64,000 bases of DNA from Mycobacterium sp. ACS4054 (lineage in GTDB: Bacteria; Actinomycetota; Actinomycetes; Mycobacteriales; Mycobacteriaceae): contig NZ_LZHV01000018.1 of assembly GCF_001667275.1 (NCBI RefSeq), forward strand, positions 1-64,000, given 5' to 3'. Below the pieces are notes generated by a model. The model saw only the letters and a program-made list of their open reading frames with translations, made no database searches and was not told where the DNA came from. The stretch's first letter is position 1; the number at the start of each line of letters is the position of its first letter. This document shows, in pieces, positions 26,929 to 35,958 of this stretch. Made by a program: the position numbers and the translations under genes.

Positions 26929-27200
26929 CGCTGCCCCCTCCAGCTGGTGCCGCGCGCCTGTCGGCGACCCGGCAGATCGTGTAGCAAGCCTCGCCCCCTC
27001 GCCGCAACGCGGCTGGGGATGCCCCCGCCTCGCCCCAACCCAACGTGTGTGACCATCGGCTCCCTACTGACAAGTAGTAACGGAGACCACAGGAATGTAC
27101 CCGATGGCCTTGCACGTGTGAACTGCATCTGCACAATTAACCCTTCGCCAACAGCGGGCAAACGTTACAGTTTCCGTCAGCCTTCCTCTCACCCCGTGAA
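26929..27200 (-). promoter_or_regulatory. 272-bp fadD5-yrbE1A intergenic region with inverted repeat
   Basis: This is the longest gap within the otherwise overlapping mce1 operon. It contains the inverted repeat CTACT-GACA-AGTAG at 27064-27077, about 135 bases before yrbE1A, and an AT-rich stretch near 27120-27180. No open reading frame with a good start is present on the minus strand. An internal promoter in the equivalent M. tuberculosis gap has been described as I recall; here it is inferred from length and base composition. Confidence 0.5.
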
Positions 27201-28817
27201 TCATGTTGCCCTAGAACGGTTCTCGTCGATATTTGCGCTTCCGTAACGGATCCGTAGCTCAGTCTTGAGCACCTTGCCGGCCGGATTGCGCGGCAGGGCA
27301 TCGACGATCTCGAGCGCCTTGGGATGCTTGTAGCGGGCCAACCGCTCGGTGAGGAATTCGTCCAATTCGTCCAGCAGCAGCTGATCGCCGGCGATGGCCG
27401 CGACCGCGATCGGCACCTCGCCCCACTTCTCGTGGGCCCGTCCGATGACCGCGACCTCGACGATGTTGGGGTGGCCGGCCAGAACGTTTTCCACCTCGGC
27501 GCAATAGATGTTCTCGCCGCCCGAGATGATCATGTCCTTCTTACGATCCACCACCCAGACGTAGCCCTCCTCGTCCATCCGGACGAGGTCGCCGGAGTGG
27601 AACCATCCCCCCGCGAACGCCTCCGCCGTGGCCTCCGGGTTGTTCCAGTACCCGCTCATCAAAGTCGGTGCGCGGTAGACGATTTCGCCCACCTCGCCGA
27701 TCGGTACGTCGTTCATGTTCTCGTCGACCACGCGGGCAGCAACGGTCGGGATCACCTTGCCCACCGAGCCACGTTTGCGGATCGCGTCTTCGCCCAGCAG
27801 CATGCAGGTGACCGGCGACATCTCGGTCTGGCCGAACGCCGCGAGGATCTGGGTCCCGGGGAAGACCACCGACATCTCGCGCAGCAGCGCGTCGGGCGCC
27901 GGCGCGGCCCCCCACGACATCACCCGCAACCTCAGGTCGCGCGGACGCGCCTGTTGCTCGCCGCACACCGCCTGCCATTGCGCGGGAACCAGGAAGATGC
28001 CGGTGACCTTCTCCTCGGCCAGCACGTCGAGCAGCTGGCCCGGCTCGAACGCGCCCAGCGGGTAGATCACCGTGGGGATGCCGAGCAGCAGCGACGTCAG
28101 CATGTTGCCGATGCCGGCGATGTGAAAGAACGGGACGCCGACGAAGCCGACGTCGCTGTTGATGTCGGCGCCGTTGGTGTACAGGCCCGTCATGGTCTGA
28201 CCGGTCAGGTTGGTGTGGGTCAGTACGGCGCCCTTGGGGCGGCCGGTGGTGCCCGAGGTGTACATGATCAGCGCCGGCGAATCGTTCGGGACGTCGACGG
28301 GCTCGTGCGCGCGGCCGGTCTCGTCGATCAGGTCCTCGTAGCCGAGCACGCTGTCGTCGTCGGCGCCGCCGGCCACCACGATCGTTTCCAGCAGTGGCTC
28401 GACGTCGCGAACCCCGGTGGCCACCGGGGCGAGCACCGATTCGGTGATGAGCACGCGGGCTTCGCAGTCCTGTACCAGGAACGCGATTTCGGCGGCGGTG
28501 AGCCGGAAGTTGAGCGGGACCGCGATGCCGCCGAGCATGTTGATTGCCAGCACCGACTCCATGAATTCGGGGCGGTTGAGCATCAGCACCATGACCCGAT
28601 CGCCGAAGCCGACTCCCCGACGGCTCAACGCATCGGCCAGCGCCGAAACCCGGCCGTGCAATTCACCCCACGTCGTGGTCTTCCCCAGGAAACGCAGTGC
28701 TGCCGCGCCCGGCTGCATGAGGGCATGCCGTTCGAGCTGGTTCACCCAGTTCTGGCGCCGGGCCAGATACGGCTGCTCGGTCGCCTGCGCCAGATGGCTC
28801 GCTAATTGCGCGGTCAA
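27201..28817 (-). CDS. fadD5: fatty-acyl-CoA ligase FadD5
   Basis: A 538-residue ANL-family acyl-CoA synthetase. The ATP/AMP motif YTSGTTGRPKG is near residue 190, the A5-like motif AFGQTEMSP near 340, and the hinge HSGDLVRMDEEGYVWVVDRK near 420. The CoA-site region SGGENIYCAEVENVL and the catalytic lysine motif PRNPAGKVLK close the protein. It activates imported fatty acids and is the first gene of the mce1 operon. A TTG start is used. The gene is divergent from mce1R. Confidence 0.93.
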   Translation of the reverse strand: MTAQLASHLAQATEQPYLARRQNWVNQLERHALMQPGAAALRFLGKTTTWGELHGRVSALADALSRRGVGFGDRVMVLMLNRPEFMESVLAINMLGGIAVPLNFRLTAAEIAFLVQDCEARVLITESVLAPVATGVRDVEPLLETIVVAGGADDDSVLGYEDLIDETGRAHEPVDVPNDSPALIMYTSGTTGRPKGAVLTHTNLTGQTMTGLYTNGADINSDVGFVGVPFFHIAGIGNMLTSLLLGIPTVIYPLGAFEPGQLLDVLAEEKVTGIFLVPAQWQAVCGEQQARPRDLRLRVMSWGAAPAPDALLREMSVVFPGTQILAAFGQTEMSPVTCMLLGEDAIRKRGSVGKVIPTVAARVVDENMNDVPIGEVGEIVYRAPTLMSGYWNNPEATAEAFAGGWFHSGDLVRMDEEGYVWVVDRKKDMIISGGENIYCAEVENVLAGHPNIVEVAVIGRAHEKWGEVPIAVAAIAGDQLLLDELDEFLTERLARYKHPKALEIVDALPRNPAGKVLKTELRIRYGSANIDENRSRAT

Positions 28818-28978
28818 CTCAAGCCTTTCCCTTCACTCGCGCACCGCTTGCGCCAGGTTGATATTTGATAAAACATGGTGTTGTCTGGGTCACATTATGG
28901 CCTTAACGCCCAGCTGACAAGCCCCGACCGAAGTTTCAAACCAACCTCCGCGACGCCCCGAAAGCCCTGGCAGCCCAC
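28818..28978. promoter_or_regulatory. divergent fadD5 / mce1R control region
   Basis: A 161-bp AT-enriched gap between the two starts. CTGGG at 28885-28889 and CCCAG at 28909-28913 form an inverted repeat, flanked on the outside by TTGT and ACAA. On the minus strand a weak pair TTGTCA (28915-28920) and CATAAT (28894-28899) could be a fadD5 promoter, though the 15-base spacer is short. Mce1R represses the operon in M. tuberculosis, so its site is expected here; the exact position is not certain. Confidence 0.5.
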
Positions 28979-29671
28979 GTGAACGCACCGATATCCACGC
29001 GACTGAGGAGCCGACGGCCACTGCGCCGGGCGCAGCTGTCCGATGAGGTCGCGGGCCACCTTCGGGCGGCGATCATGTCCGGGGCGTTGCGGCCGGGAAC
29101 GTTCATCCGCCTCGACGAGACCGCGGCCGAGCTCGGCGTGAGCGTCACGCCGGTGCGCGAAGCGCTGCTGAAGCTGCGCGGCGAGGGGATGGTGCAGCTC
29201 GAACCGCACCGGGGTCACGTGGTGCTGCCGCTGACGCGCCAGGACATCGAGGACATCTTCTGGCTGCAGGCCACCATCGCCAAGGAGCTGGCGGCCGCGG
29301 CCACCGATCACATCACCGACGCCGAGATCGCCGAGCTCGAGCGCATCAACGAGGCGCTCGCCGCGGCGGTGGGGTCCGGCGACGCCGAGACGATCGCAGG
29401 CATCGAGTTCGCGTTCCATCGGGTCTTCAACCAGGCGAGCGGGCGGATCAAGCTGGCCTGGTTCCTGCTCAACGCCGCCCGCTACATGCCGGTGCTGGTG
29501 TATGCCGCCGACGAGCACTGGGGCGCGGCCGCCGTCGACAATCACCGGCAGCTGATCGCCGCGCTGCGCCGGCGCGACGCCGCCGCGGTGATCGAGCACA
29601 CCGTGTGGCAGTTCACCGACGCGGCGACCCGGCTGACCGAGCTGCGCGACCGGACGGGAATCTTCGACTAA
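28979..29671 (+). CDS. mce1R: Mce1R, GntR/FadR-type repressor of the mce1 operon
   Basis: A 230-residue GntR regulator of the FCD (FadR) subfamily. The N-terminal winged helix is at about 17-80 (LSDEVAGHLRAAIMSGALRP, then ETAAELGVSVTPVREALLKL). The C-terminal FCD helical domain includes the metal-site-like residues in FAFHRVF and DNHRQL. M. tuberculosis Mce1R is somewhat longer. GTG 28979 is used because a TAA at 28904 closes the frame and only a CTG lies between. It represses fadD5-mce1, probably relieved by a fatty acyl ligand. Confidence 0.92.
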   Translation: MNAPISTRLRSRRPLRRAQLSDEVAGHLRAAIMSGALRPGTFIRLDETAAELGVSVTPVREALLKLRGEGMVQLEPHRGHVVLPLTRQDIEDIFWLQATIAKELAAAATDHITDAEIAELERINEALAAAVGSGDAETIAGIEFAFHRVFNQASGRIKLAWFLLNAARYMPVLVYAADEHWGAAAVDNHRQLIAALRRRDAAAVIEHTVWQFTDAATRLTELRDRTGIFD

Positions 29672-29705
29672 GGCGACTCTCCGTCCAACGTCGCCGTGCG
29701 AACGA

Positions 29706-30146
29706 TCAGCCGGAGGCAAGCTGCTCGGCGCGCCGCTTCAGGGCTTCGGCGAGGTGGTCCAGCACGTTGCCGACGAGCTGCTTGACCATCGGCGCGGGAA
29801 CCGGCATCGAGGTCTCGACGTCTAAGTCCACGGTCAGCAGGCTGGAGTTGCCCATCTCCACCACGCTGAACAGCTGCTCCTGCTTGGTGAACAGGTCGCC
29901 CTGCTGCAGGACGGTCTGGATCTGGTTCTCCCCCGGGTAGTACACGGCCTGGATGAACATGCTCTGCATGCCCTGGTAGTCGGTGTCGAGCCGCAGCTGG
30001 CTGGGGCGCCCGTCGTCGTAGCGGGCGAGCACCCAGAGCCCCTTGATCTCCTCGTTCCACTGCGGGTAGGCCTCGAAGTCGGCGACGATCGCCATGATCG
30101 AGGCGGCGTCGGCGTTGACCTCGACGGTCTTGCTCATAACGGGCAT
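29706..30146 (-). CDS. SRPBCC (START-like) protein (TB18.5-like, Rv0164)
   Basis: A 146-residue polyketide cyclase/dehydrase-like SRPBCC protein with SKTVEVNADAASIMAIVADF at the N-terminus, the helix-grip fold pattern and a C-terminal long helix (LLxDHLAEALKRRAEQLA type). The M. tuberculosis counterpart TB18.5 is a known T-cell antigen of unknown biochemical role. ATG 30146 (MPVMSKT) fits that protein; ATG 30137 is an alternative. SRPBCC proteins hold a hydrophobic ligand in a cavity, so lipid binding is a reasonable guess. Confidence 0.87.
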   Translation of the reverse strand: MPVMSKTVEVNADAASIMAIVADFEAYPQWNEEIKGLWVLARYDDGRPSQLRLDTDYQGMQSMFIQAVYYPGENQIQTVLQQGDLFTKQEQLFSVVEMGNSSLLTVDLDVETSMPVPAPMVKQLVGNVLDHLAEALKRRAEQLASG

Positions 30147-30240
30147 TGGCGAAGCATAGCCGGGCGCTCGACGCGTCCCGAGTGCGCAGGTAGCGCGGCG
30201 GTTTCGCGCGAAAGCCCCGGTGCCGCGGGCGATCTCGGGA

Positions 30241-30732
30241 TTACCGGTCCACCTTCGCCGTCGACAGCAACGAGCGGATGGCGTCGGGAATCTCGACCGG
30301 CTTGCGACTGGTCCGGTCGACGTAGACGTGCACCCAGTGGCCCAGCGCGGTGATGGGCTGGGCCGGCCCGCCCTGAGCCGACCGGAAGACGGCGAGCCGG
30401 TAGGTCACGCTGCTGCGGCCCAGCCGGGTCACCGCCAGGCCCACAGCGAGGTTTTCCGGGAAATGCAGCTCGGAGAAGTACCGGCAGCCGGACTCGGCGA
30501 CGATGCCCAGCGCGGGCGTGGTGAGCGGGTCCAGCCCGGTGCTGGTGTTGATCCAGGCGTTGATGGCGGTGTCGAACAACTGGTAGTACACGGCGTTGTT
30601 GAGGTGGCCGAACATGTCGTTGTCGGCCCACCGGGTTCCGACCGGCCAGATGACCGGGAAGTCGTCGCTGGTGAGCCCGTCCGGCGCCGGCGGTACCACC
30701 GGAGCCGGCGAGGCCGGCGGTTGGCGAACCAT
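30241..30732 (-). CDS. 4HBT-type acyl-CoA thioesterase (Rv0163-like)
   Basis: A 163-residue single-hotdog thioesterase. The active-site helix region RWADNDMFGHLNNAVYYQLF with Asp and the HLNN motif lies near residues 34-53. The central sheet GCRYFSELHFPENLAVGL follows. It hydrolyses acyl-CoA thioesters, substrate unknown. The N-terminal 20 residues are Pro-rich and probably disordered. The ATG start is 14 bases from the start of the divergent adhE1, so both are controlled from a very short shared region. Confidence 0.87.
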   Translation of the reverse strand: MVRQPPASPAPVVPPAPDGLTSDDFPVIWPVGTRWADNDMFGHLNNAVYYQLFDTAINAWINTSTGLDPLTTPALGIVAESGCRYFSELHFPENLAVGLAVTRLGRSSVTYRLAVFRSAQGGPAQPITALGHWVHVYVDRTSRKPVEIPDAIRSLLSTAKVDR

Positions 30733-30746
30733 GGTTGTATTCCAGC

Positions 30747-31856
30747 ATGGTTCGGATTCGGGGTGCCGTGCTGGACCGGATCGGTCTGGCCCGCCCCTAC
30801 GCCGAGTCCCGGCCCATCCGCGTCGTCGATCTCGAGCTGGACCCGCCGGGCAGCGGCGAGGTGATGGTCCGCATCGAGGCGGCCGGCGTGTGCCACTCGG
30901 ACTTGTCGGTGGTCGACGGCAACCGGGTGCGCCCGGTGCCGATGCTGCTCGGTCACGAGGCGGCCGGGATCGTCGAGCAGGTCGGCGACGGTGTCGCCGA
31001 CCTCGCGATCGGTCAGCGGGTGGTGTTGGTCTTCCTGCCGCGGTGCGGTCATTGCGCCGCCTGCGCGACCGGGGGCCTGACGCCGTGCGAACCGGGCAGC
31101 GCGGCCAACGGCGCCGGGACGCTGCTCGGCGGGGACATCCGGCTCAGCCAGGCCGGACACCGGGTCTACCACCACCTCGGCGTCTCGGGTTTCGCGACGC
31201 ACGCGGTGGTCAACCGGGCCAGCGTGGTGCCGGTGCCGCCCGACGTGCCGCCCGAAGTCGCCGCGCTGCTGGGCTGCGCGGTGCTGACCGGTGGCGGTGC
31301 CGTGCTCAACGTCGGCGACCCGCGGCCGGGGCAGACGGTCGCCGTGGTCGGCCTCGGCGGTGTCGGCATGGCCGCGGTGCTCACGGCGCTCACCTACGAC
31401 GGCGTGCGCGTCGTCGCCGTCGACCAATTGCCCGAAAAGCTGGCTGCCGCAAGGGCCCGGGGCGCGCACGAGGCATACACCTCGCAGCAGGCCCTCGACG
31501 TCGGCGTCAAGGCCGCCGTGGTCATCGAGGCCGCCGGCCATCCCGCCGCGCTCGAGACGGCCATCGCCCTGACCGCGCCTGGCGGCCGCACCATCACGGT
31601 CGGGCTGCCGCCACCGGCCGCGCGAATCACTGTGTCGCCGTTGGGTTTCGTGGCCGAAGGCCGATCGCTGATCGGCAGTTACCTGGGTTCGGCGGTGCCC
31701 AGTCGCGACATTCCCCGGTTCGTCGCACTGTGGCAGTCGGGCCGGCTGCCGGTGGAGGCGCTGGTGTCCTCGTCGATCCGGCTGGAGGCGATCAACGAGG
31801 CGATGGACAACCTCGCTGACGGCACCGCCGTGCGCCAGCTCATCAGGTTCGACTAG
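30747..31856 (+). CDS. adhE1: zinc-dependent alcohol dehydrogenase AdhE1 (Rv0162c-like)
   Basis: A 369-residue MDR alcohol dehydrogenase. Catalytic zinc ligands are the Cys of GVCHSDLS and the His of LGHEAAG; the structural zinc motif is CGHCAACATGGLTPC near residue 95. The cofactor site VVGLGGVGMAA lies near residue 195. It oxidises alcohols with NAD. ATG 30747 is preferred to the in-frame TTG at 30735 by family length. It is the last gene that keeps H37Rv order before the accessory block begins. Confidence 0.9.
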   Translation: MVRIRGAVLDRIGLARPYAESRPIRVVDLELDPPGSGEVMVRIEAAGVCHSDLSVVDGNRVRPVPMLLGHEAAGIVEQVGDGVADLAIGQRVVLVFLPRCGHCAACATGGLTPCEPGSAANGAGTLLGGDIRLSQAGHRVYHHLGVSGFATHAVVNRASVVPVPPDVPPEVAALLGCAVLTGGGAVLNVGDPRPGQTVAVVGLGGVGMAAVLTALTYDGVRVVAVDQLPEKLAAARARGAHEAYTSQQALDVGVKAAVVIEAAGHPAALETAIALTAPGGRTITVGLPPPAARITVSPLGFVAEGRSLIGSYLGSAVPSRDIPRFVALWQSGRLPVEALVSSSIRLEAINEAMDNLADGTAVRQLIRFD

Positions 31857-31874
31857 CGCCACCGCGGGCGCCGC

Positions 31875-32603
31875 TCAGCGGATCTGCACGCATTGGCCGC
31901 CGTCGACGACCAGTTCGGCGCCGGTGATGAACGACGCCGCCTCGGAGACCAGGAACGCGACCGCGTCGGCGATCTCGCGGGGCTGGCCGATCCGCCCGAA
32001 GGCCGACGACGCGGCCAGTCGTAGTTGGGTGGCGTCGTCGAGCATCGGCGTCGCGATCGGCCCGGGGAAGACGGCGTTGACGCGAATGCCGAGGGGCGCC
32101 AGTTCGGCGGCGGCGTTCTGGGTCAGGCCGCGAAGCGCCCACTTCGCCGAACCGTAGGCCGCGTGGTGCGGGAAGGGGCGGATGGCGCCGGTGCTGCAGA
32201 TGTTGACGATCGCGGCGTTGGTCGCCGCGCGGAGGTGCTCCAGTGCCGTGTGGATCCCCAGGAAGGCACCGAAACAGTTGACCCGCCAGGAGGTTTCGAA
32301 GGCATCCGCGGTCTCGTCCGCCAGCGACGCCCGGTGCAACACGCCGGCGTTGTTGACCAGCGTGGTCAGCGCCCCGAACCGGCCGACCACGGTGCGCACG
32401 GCCTGCTCCCACACCGATTCGGACCTGACGTCGAGTTCGACGGCGATCACCTCGTCGTCGCTCAATTCAGCGACCAGGGCGGTCAGGTCGCCTGCGCGCC
32501 GATCACACGCGGCCACCGAATAACCCTCCGCCCGGAGCCTTTTCGCGATGGCCCAGCCCTGTCCCCCGGCCGCCCCGGTCACCAGTGCGACGCGTTCATT
32601 CAC
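31875..32603 (-). CDS. short-chain dehydrogenase/reductase, last gene of the P450 operon
   Basis: A 242-residue classical SDR. The cofactor motif is VTGAAGGQGWAIAKRL at the N-terminus, then the NNAG motif (TTLVNNAGVL), a catalytic Ser in CSTGAI and the YGSAK active site (Tyr, Lys) near residue 150. The C-terminus ends GAELVVDGGQCVQIR. The GTG start overlaps the SnoaL gene stop by 4 bases; a longer frame to 32921 is open but lies in that gene. It probably oxidises a hydroxyl made by the operon. Confidence 0.88.
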   Translation of the reverse strand: MNERVALVTGAAGGQGWAIAKRLRAEGYSVAACDRRAGDLTALVAELSDDEVIAVELDVRSESVWEQAVRTVVGRFGALTTLVNNAGVLHRASLADETADAFETSWRVNCFGAFLGIHTALEHLRAATNAAIVNICSTGAIRPFPHHAAYGSAKWALRGLTQNAAAELAPLGIRVNAVFPGPIATPMLDDATQLRLAASSAFGRIGQPREIADAVAFLVSEAASFITGAELVVDGGQCVQIR

Positions 32604-32998
32604 GACGATGTGACCTCGGGGGTGTCGGAAAGGCCTCGGCTGGTGACGAATTGGCATCGGCGCCGGCGGAAAAGCCACCGCCCGTCGATGCGGACGAGGT
32701 CGTCGTCGTACAGCGCGGGTCGGAGGTGCTGGTCGACCGCCCGGACGAACAGCACCTGCGACCGGGCCGTTGCCGTGTCGTCGTGGACGTCGATGCGGGA
32801 CACCCCGGTCAGGTGCAGGCCCCGCGGGGCATCCCGGAACATCTTGCCGATGCCGTCGTGCCCGGCGAACGAGCGCCCGTAGACAAGGAATTCGGCGTCC
32901 GGGGTGAACAGGCGCAGGCACGCGTCGATGTCGCCGGAGTCCAGCGCCAGGGCGTAAGCGTCTACCACCTCACGGATCGCGGTCCGGTCATCCGTCAT
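32600..32998 (-). CDS. SnoaL/NTF2-like small protein
   Basis: A 132-residue alpha-beta cone protein of the SnoaL-like family, with an N-terminal helix pair (IREVVDAYALALDSGDIDAC) and the strand pattern RLFTPDAEFLVYGR. Members act as small isomerases, cyclases or hydratases, or bind substrates. It overlaps the SDR and the aldolase genes by 4 bases each. Its role in the pathway is not readable; a dehydration or isomerisation step is one possibility. Confidence 0.8.
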   Translation of the reverse strand: MTDDRTAIREVVDAYALALDSGDIDACLRLFTPDAEFLVYGRSFAGHDGIGKMFRDAPRGLHLTGVSRIDVHDDTATARSQVLFVRAVDQHLRPALYDDDLVRIDGRWLFRRRRCQFVTSRGLSDTPEVTSS

Positions 32999-33759
32999 GT
33001 TTTCGCCTCGCGCAGGTGCTCCGCGGCTCCCCGCCGCAGCGCAACCGATTCGGCCGCCAGGGTGATCATCGAAAACCCCAGCTTCGCCATGGCGCGGCCG
33101 GTCGGGCCGTCCCCCGCGTGCACCCCGGTCACCAGACCGGCCGCTCCTGCCGCTCGGTGAACTCGCACGATGGCATCCAGGACAGCCGGATCCTTGTGCG
33201 CCGCATGCACATCCACGCCCAGCGAAAGGGCGAGGTCGGCGGGGCCGACGTAGAGGCCGCCGAGCCCGTCGACGGCGCAGATCTCGTCGATGGCGCCCAG
33301 CGCAGCGGCCGTCTCAATCATCGCGAACACGCTGACCCGGGCTTGCAGCGCCGCGGTGTCGCGGCCCAGGTCGGCGCGCAGCGGGCCGAAGCTGCGGATG
33401 CCCGCCGGCTGGTAGCGGGTGGCGGCCACGGCCGCGGCGGCCTGGTCCGCGGACTCGATCATGGCGATGACGACGGCGTCGGCGCCGGCGTCCAGCACGC
33501 GCCCGATCGGTGCCGCATCAGGGTTGGGCAGCCGCACCACTGTGCCGATCGGCAGGTGTTCGGTTCGGCGCAGCATGCCGGCGATGTCGGCGTCGTCGAG
33601 GTAGCTGTGCTGGGCGTCGAAGCCCACGTAATCATAACCGGCCCTGGCGAATTCCTCCGCCCCGAGCAGCGTGGGCGCGGTGATCCAGCCGCCCCAAATA
33701 GGGGTGCCCCGGTCCAGGGCCCGCTGCAAGGGGCTCCGCGAATCGTCGACCACGCTCAT
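32995..33759 (-). CDS. HpcH/HpaI-type aldolase
   Basis: A 254-residue class II pyruvate aldolase-like protein. IWGGWITAPTLLGAEEFARA begins the barrel. YVGFDAQHSYLDD carries the catalytic His position, VFAMIETAAALGAIDEI gives the metal-ligand Glu, and LYVGPADLALSLG supplies the metal-ligand Asp. Family members cleave 4-hydroxy-2-oxo acids to pyruvate and an aldehyde. The start ATG 33759 overlaps the stop of the MDR gene (ATGA). Within this operon it would act late, splitting a ring-opened or shortened intermediate (inference). Confidence 0.88.
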   Translation of the reverse strand: MSVVDDSRSPLQRALDRGTPIWGGWITAPTLLGAEEFARAGYDYVGFDAQHSYLDDADIAGMLRRTEHLPIGTVVRLPNPDAAPIGRVLDAGADAVVIAMIESADQAAAAVAATRYQPAGIRSFGPLRADLGRDTAALQARVSVFAMIETAAALGAIDEICAVDGLGGLYVGPADLALSLGVDVHAAHKDPAVLDAIVRVHRAAGAAGLVTGVHAGDGPTGRAMAKLGFSMITLAAESVALRRGAAEHLREAKT

Positions 33760-34724
33760 TGCGCGATCGCGATCTTGACGCGGTCCGGAACGGGCCGGCA
33801 GGCGAGGTCGAACGCGCCCTGCACGTCGTCGACGCCGAACGTGTGGGTCAGGTAGGTGGCGAGCAGCCCGGGATGTTCGGCGGCGAACTTGCCGGCGAGC
33901 TCCAGCATGCGACGCCGGTCCAGCGTCACACCGGATTTCAGCGTCAGGTTGTTGCGCAGCATGCTGCGCATGTCGATCGGGTAGGCGTCGTCGTTGGCGA
34001 CGCCGAAATAGAACACCGTGCCGCCGGGCGCCGCGGCGGCGATGGCGTGGCCGAGCGTCGCGACCTGGTGACCGACCGCCTCGATGACGATGTCGGCGCG
34101 GTCGACGGCCGCCAGCCGGCTCACCCACCGGTCGCTGGTGGCGCGCACCGGGTCGTCGACGCCGAAAGTGCTCGCGACACTTGACCGGTCGATGGGATCC
34201 ACTCCCGTGACGCGCCGCGCGCCGGCCGCCTTTGCTACGTAGGAGAACAGCAGGCCGATCGAACCCTGGCCGATGATCGCCACCTGCCTGCCGGTGAGGT
34301 CGGGCAGCTGCTCGAGGGCGTAGAGGACGCAGGCCAGCGGTTGCAGGCCGACGGCTTGCGCGGGGGTCAGCGCCGGGTCGTACGGCGCCAGGCCGTCGCC
34401 GCTGCTGACCACGCGTTCCATCATGCCGTCGAACCCCGAGGCCCAGCCGACCACGTGATCGCCGGGGCGGTGGTCGGGATGCCGGCTGGCGATCACCTCC
34501 CCGGCGATCTCGTGGATCGGGAAGCCGTCCTTTTCGGCCGCGCTGGCCCCGTCGTCACCGGGTAGCCGCCCGCGCGCGCCGCGGAAGGCCGGCAGGTCGC
34601 TGCCGCAGACACCGGCCGCCATGAACCGCAACAGCACCTGCCCGTCGGCCAGGGACTCCGGCGTCTTGTCGGCGATCGTTGTGCGCTCGAACGCATACGG
34701 CGCGACGATCCGGTAGGACCACAC
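33756..34724 (-). CDS. zinc-type alcohol dehydrogenase (MDR family)
   Basis: A 322-residue MDR oxidoreductase, somewhat short for the family. The N-terminal region has GVCGSDLPAF for the first zinc ligand and HEIAGEV for the His ligand. No four-cysteine structural zinc loop is visible, so that lobe is reduced. The cofactor motif is IIGQGSIGLLFSYVA near residue 150. Position between the aldolase and the P450, one base after the P450 stop, suggests oxidation of a P450-made alcohol. Confidence 0.85.
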   Translation of the reverse strand: MWSYRIVAPYAFERTTIADKTPESLADGQVLLRFMAAGVCGSDLPAFRGARGRLPGDDGASAAEKDGFPIHEIAGEVIASRHPDHRPGDHVVGWASGFDGMMERVVSSGDGLAPYDPALTPAQAVGLQPLACVLYALEQLPDLTGRQVAIIGQGSIGLLFSYVAKAAGARRVTGVDPIDRSSVASTFGVDDPVRATSDRWVSRLAAVDRADIVIEAVGHQVATLGHAIAAAAPGGTVFYFGVANDDAYPIDMRSMLRNNLTLKSGVTLDRRRMLELAGKFAAEHPGLLATYLTHTFGVDDVQGAFDLACRPVPDRVKIAIAQ

Positions 34725-34725
34725 G

Positions 34726-35958
34726 TCAGACCTCCACCGGAATGTTGTTCCATCCCCATTGGAAGCTCGACGGCAGCCGCCGGGCGGCTTCGGTTTGGAT
34801 CGCGAACTCGGGCACCCTACGTAGCCATTCCTGCAGCAGCACAGCGACTTCCAGCCTGGCCAGGTGGTAGCCGATGCAGAAGTGTTGGCCGCGGCCGAAC
34901 GCCAGTGAGCGGTGAATCGGCCTGTCCCAGATGAATTCGTCGGGTTCGGGGTATTCGCGTTCGTCGCGGTTGGCCGACGCGAGCAGGGTGATGACCCGCT
35001 GGCCGGGCCGGATGGTCTCGCCGTGAATCGTGAAGGGTTTCCGCGCGGTGCGCGCGAACCACTGGGCGGGTGCGCAGAACCGGATCATCTCCTCACGTGC
35101 GACCGGCACGGTGTTGGTGGGGTCGGCACGCACCGCGGCCATCTGCTCCGGCCGCCGGCCGAGCTCCCACAGCCCGTGGGCGACGATCTTGGGCACCGTC
35201 TCGGTGCCGCCGATGAAGATGCAGAGCATCTGGGTCGCGACCTCGACGTCGTCGAGCGGGCTGCCGTCGGGCAGCCGGTAGCCGAGCAGGCCGTCGACCA
35301 CCGGCAGCGTGTCACCGGCCCGGTCGGCGCGGCGGCGCCGAACCGATGGCAGCAGGTAGTCGAAATAGTTGGGCCGCGCTTCGGCGGTGTCCACGCCGAC
35401 ACCCGGCTCGGCGAGGCTGCCCGCGTTGACCGCCGCCAGCACCTGCGGGGCGAGACCGGTTGAAATACCCAACAATTCGCAGACGACGGACGCCACGACG
35501 ATGCCGCCGTAGTCCTGGGTCAGGTCGAACGAACCGCGCGGCAGCAGCTCGTCGAGACGCTCGTTGGCCAGCTCGCGGATTCGCGGCTCCCAGCCGGTCA
35601 CGGCGCGGGGGCGCAACGGCTGGGAGTGCGCGCGGCGGATCTCGGCGTACAGGTCCGTGTCGAACACCGCGTGAAACGGCAACGGGTGCAGCGGTGGATC
35701 GTCAACCGGTCCGGTGTTGTGCTTGGCCAGCACCGAGGCCGCCGGCAGGGTGCCTTCCGACGCGACGAACGTTCCGTCGTTCACCTCCAGCACCTGCCAG
35801 ATGTCCTCGAATCGGGACAGGGCGAAGGTGTCCCACTGTGGCATGTAGTAGACGGGGTGGCGGTCGCGCAGGATCCGGTAGTACGGCAGCGGATTGGCCA
35901 TCACCTGCGCGTCGAAGGGGTCGTAGGCGAAGTCCACGTCTTCCGACTGGTTCGTCAC
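34726..35958 (-). CDS. cytochrome P450
   Basis: A 410-residue soluble bacterial P450. The I-helix motif IGGTETVP lies near residue 248. The ExxR is seen as EEMIRF, and the haem loop is FGRGQHFCIGYHLA with Cys361 as thiolate ligand. The I-helix has Gly-Gly-Thr-Glu-Thr where AGxxT is usual, as in many bacterial forms. The GTG start overlaps the next gene's stop by 4 bases. No ferredoxin or reductase is nearby, so electrons must come from elsewhere. It is the likely oxygenation step of the cluster; subfamily not assigned. Confidence 0.93.
   Translation of the reverse strand: MTNQSEDVDFAYDPFDAQVMANPLPYYRILRDRHPVYYMPQWDTFALSRFEDIWQVLEVNDGTFVASEGTLPAASVLAKHNTGPVDDPPLHPLPFHAVFDTDLYAEIRRAHSQPLRPRAVTGWEPRIRELANERLDELLPRGSFDLTQDYGGIVVASVVCELLGISTGLAPQVLAAVNAGSLAEPGVGVDTAEARPNYFDYLLPSVRRRRADRAGDTLPVVDGLLGYRLPDGSPLDDVEVATQMLCIFIGGTETVPKIVAHGLWELGRRPEQMAAVRADPTNTVPVAREEMIRFCAPAQWFARTARKPFTIHGETIRPGQRVITLLASANRDEREYPEPDEFIWDRPIHRSLAFGRGQHFCIGYHLARLEVAVLLQEWLRRVPEFAIQTEAARRLPSSFQWGWNNIPVEV

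Noticed and set aside
32604..32921. N-terminal extension of the SDR gene to 32921
   Set aside because: The extension is Arg/Pro-rich, lies inside the SnoaL gene, and GTG 32603 gives a normal SDR start with a GTGA overlap.
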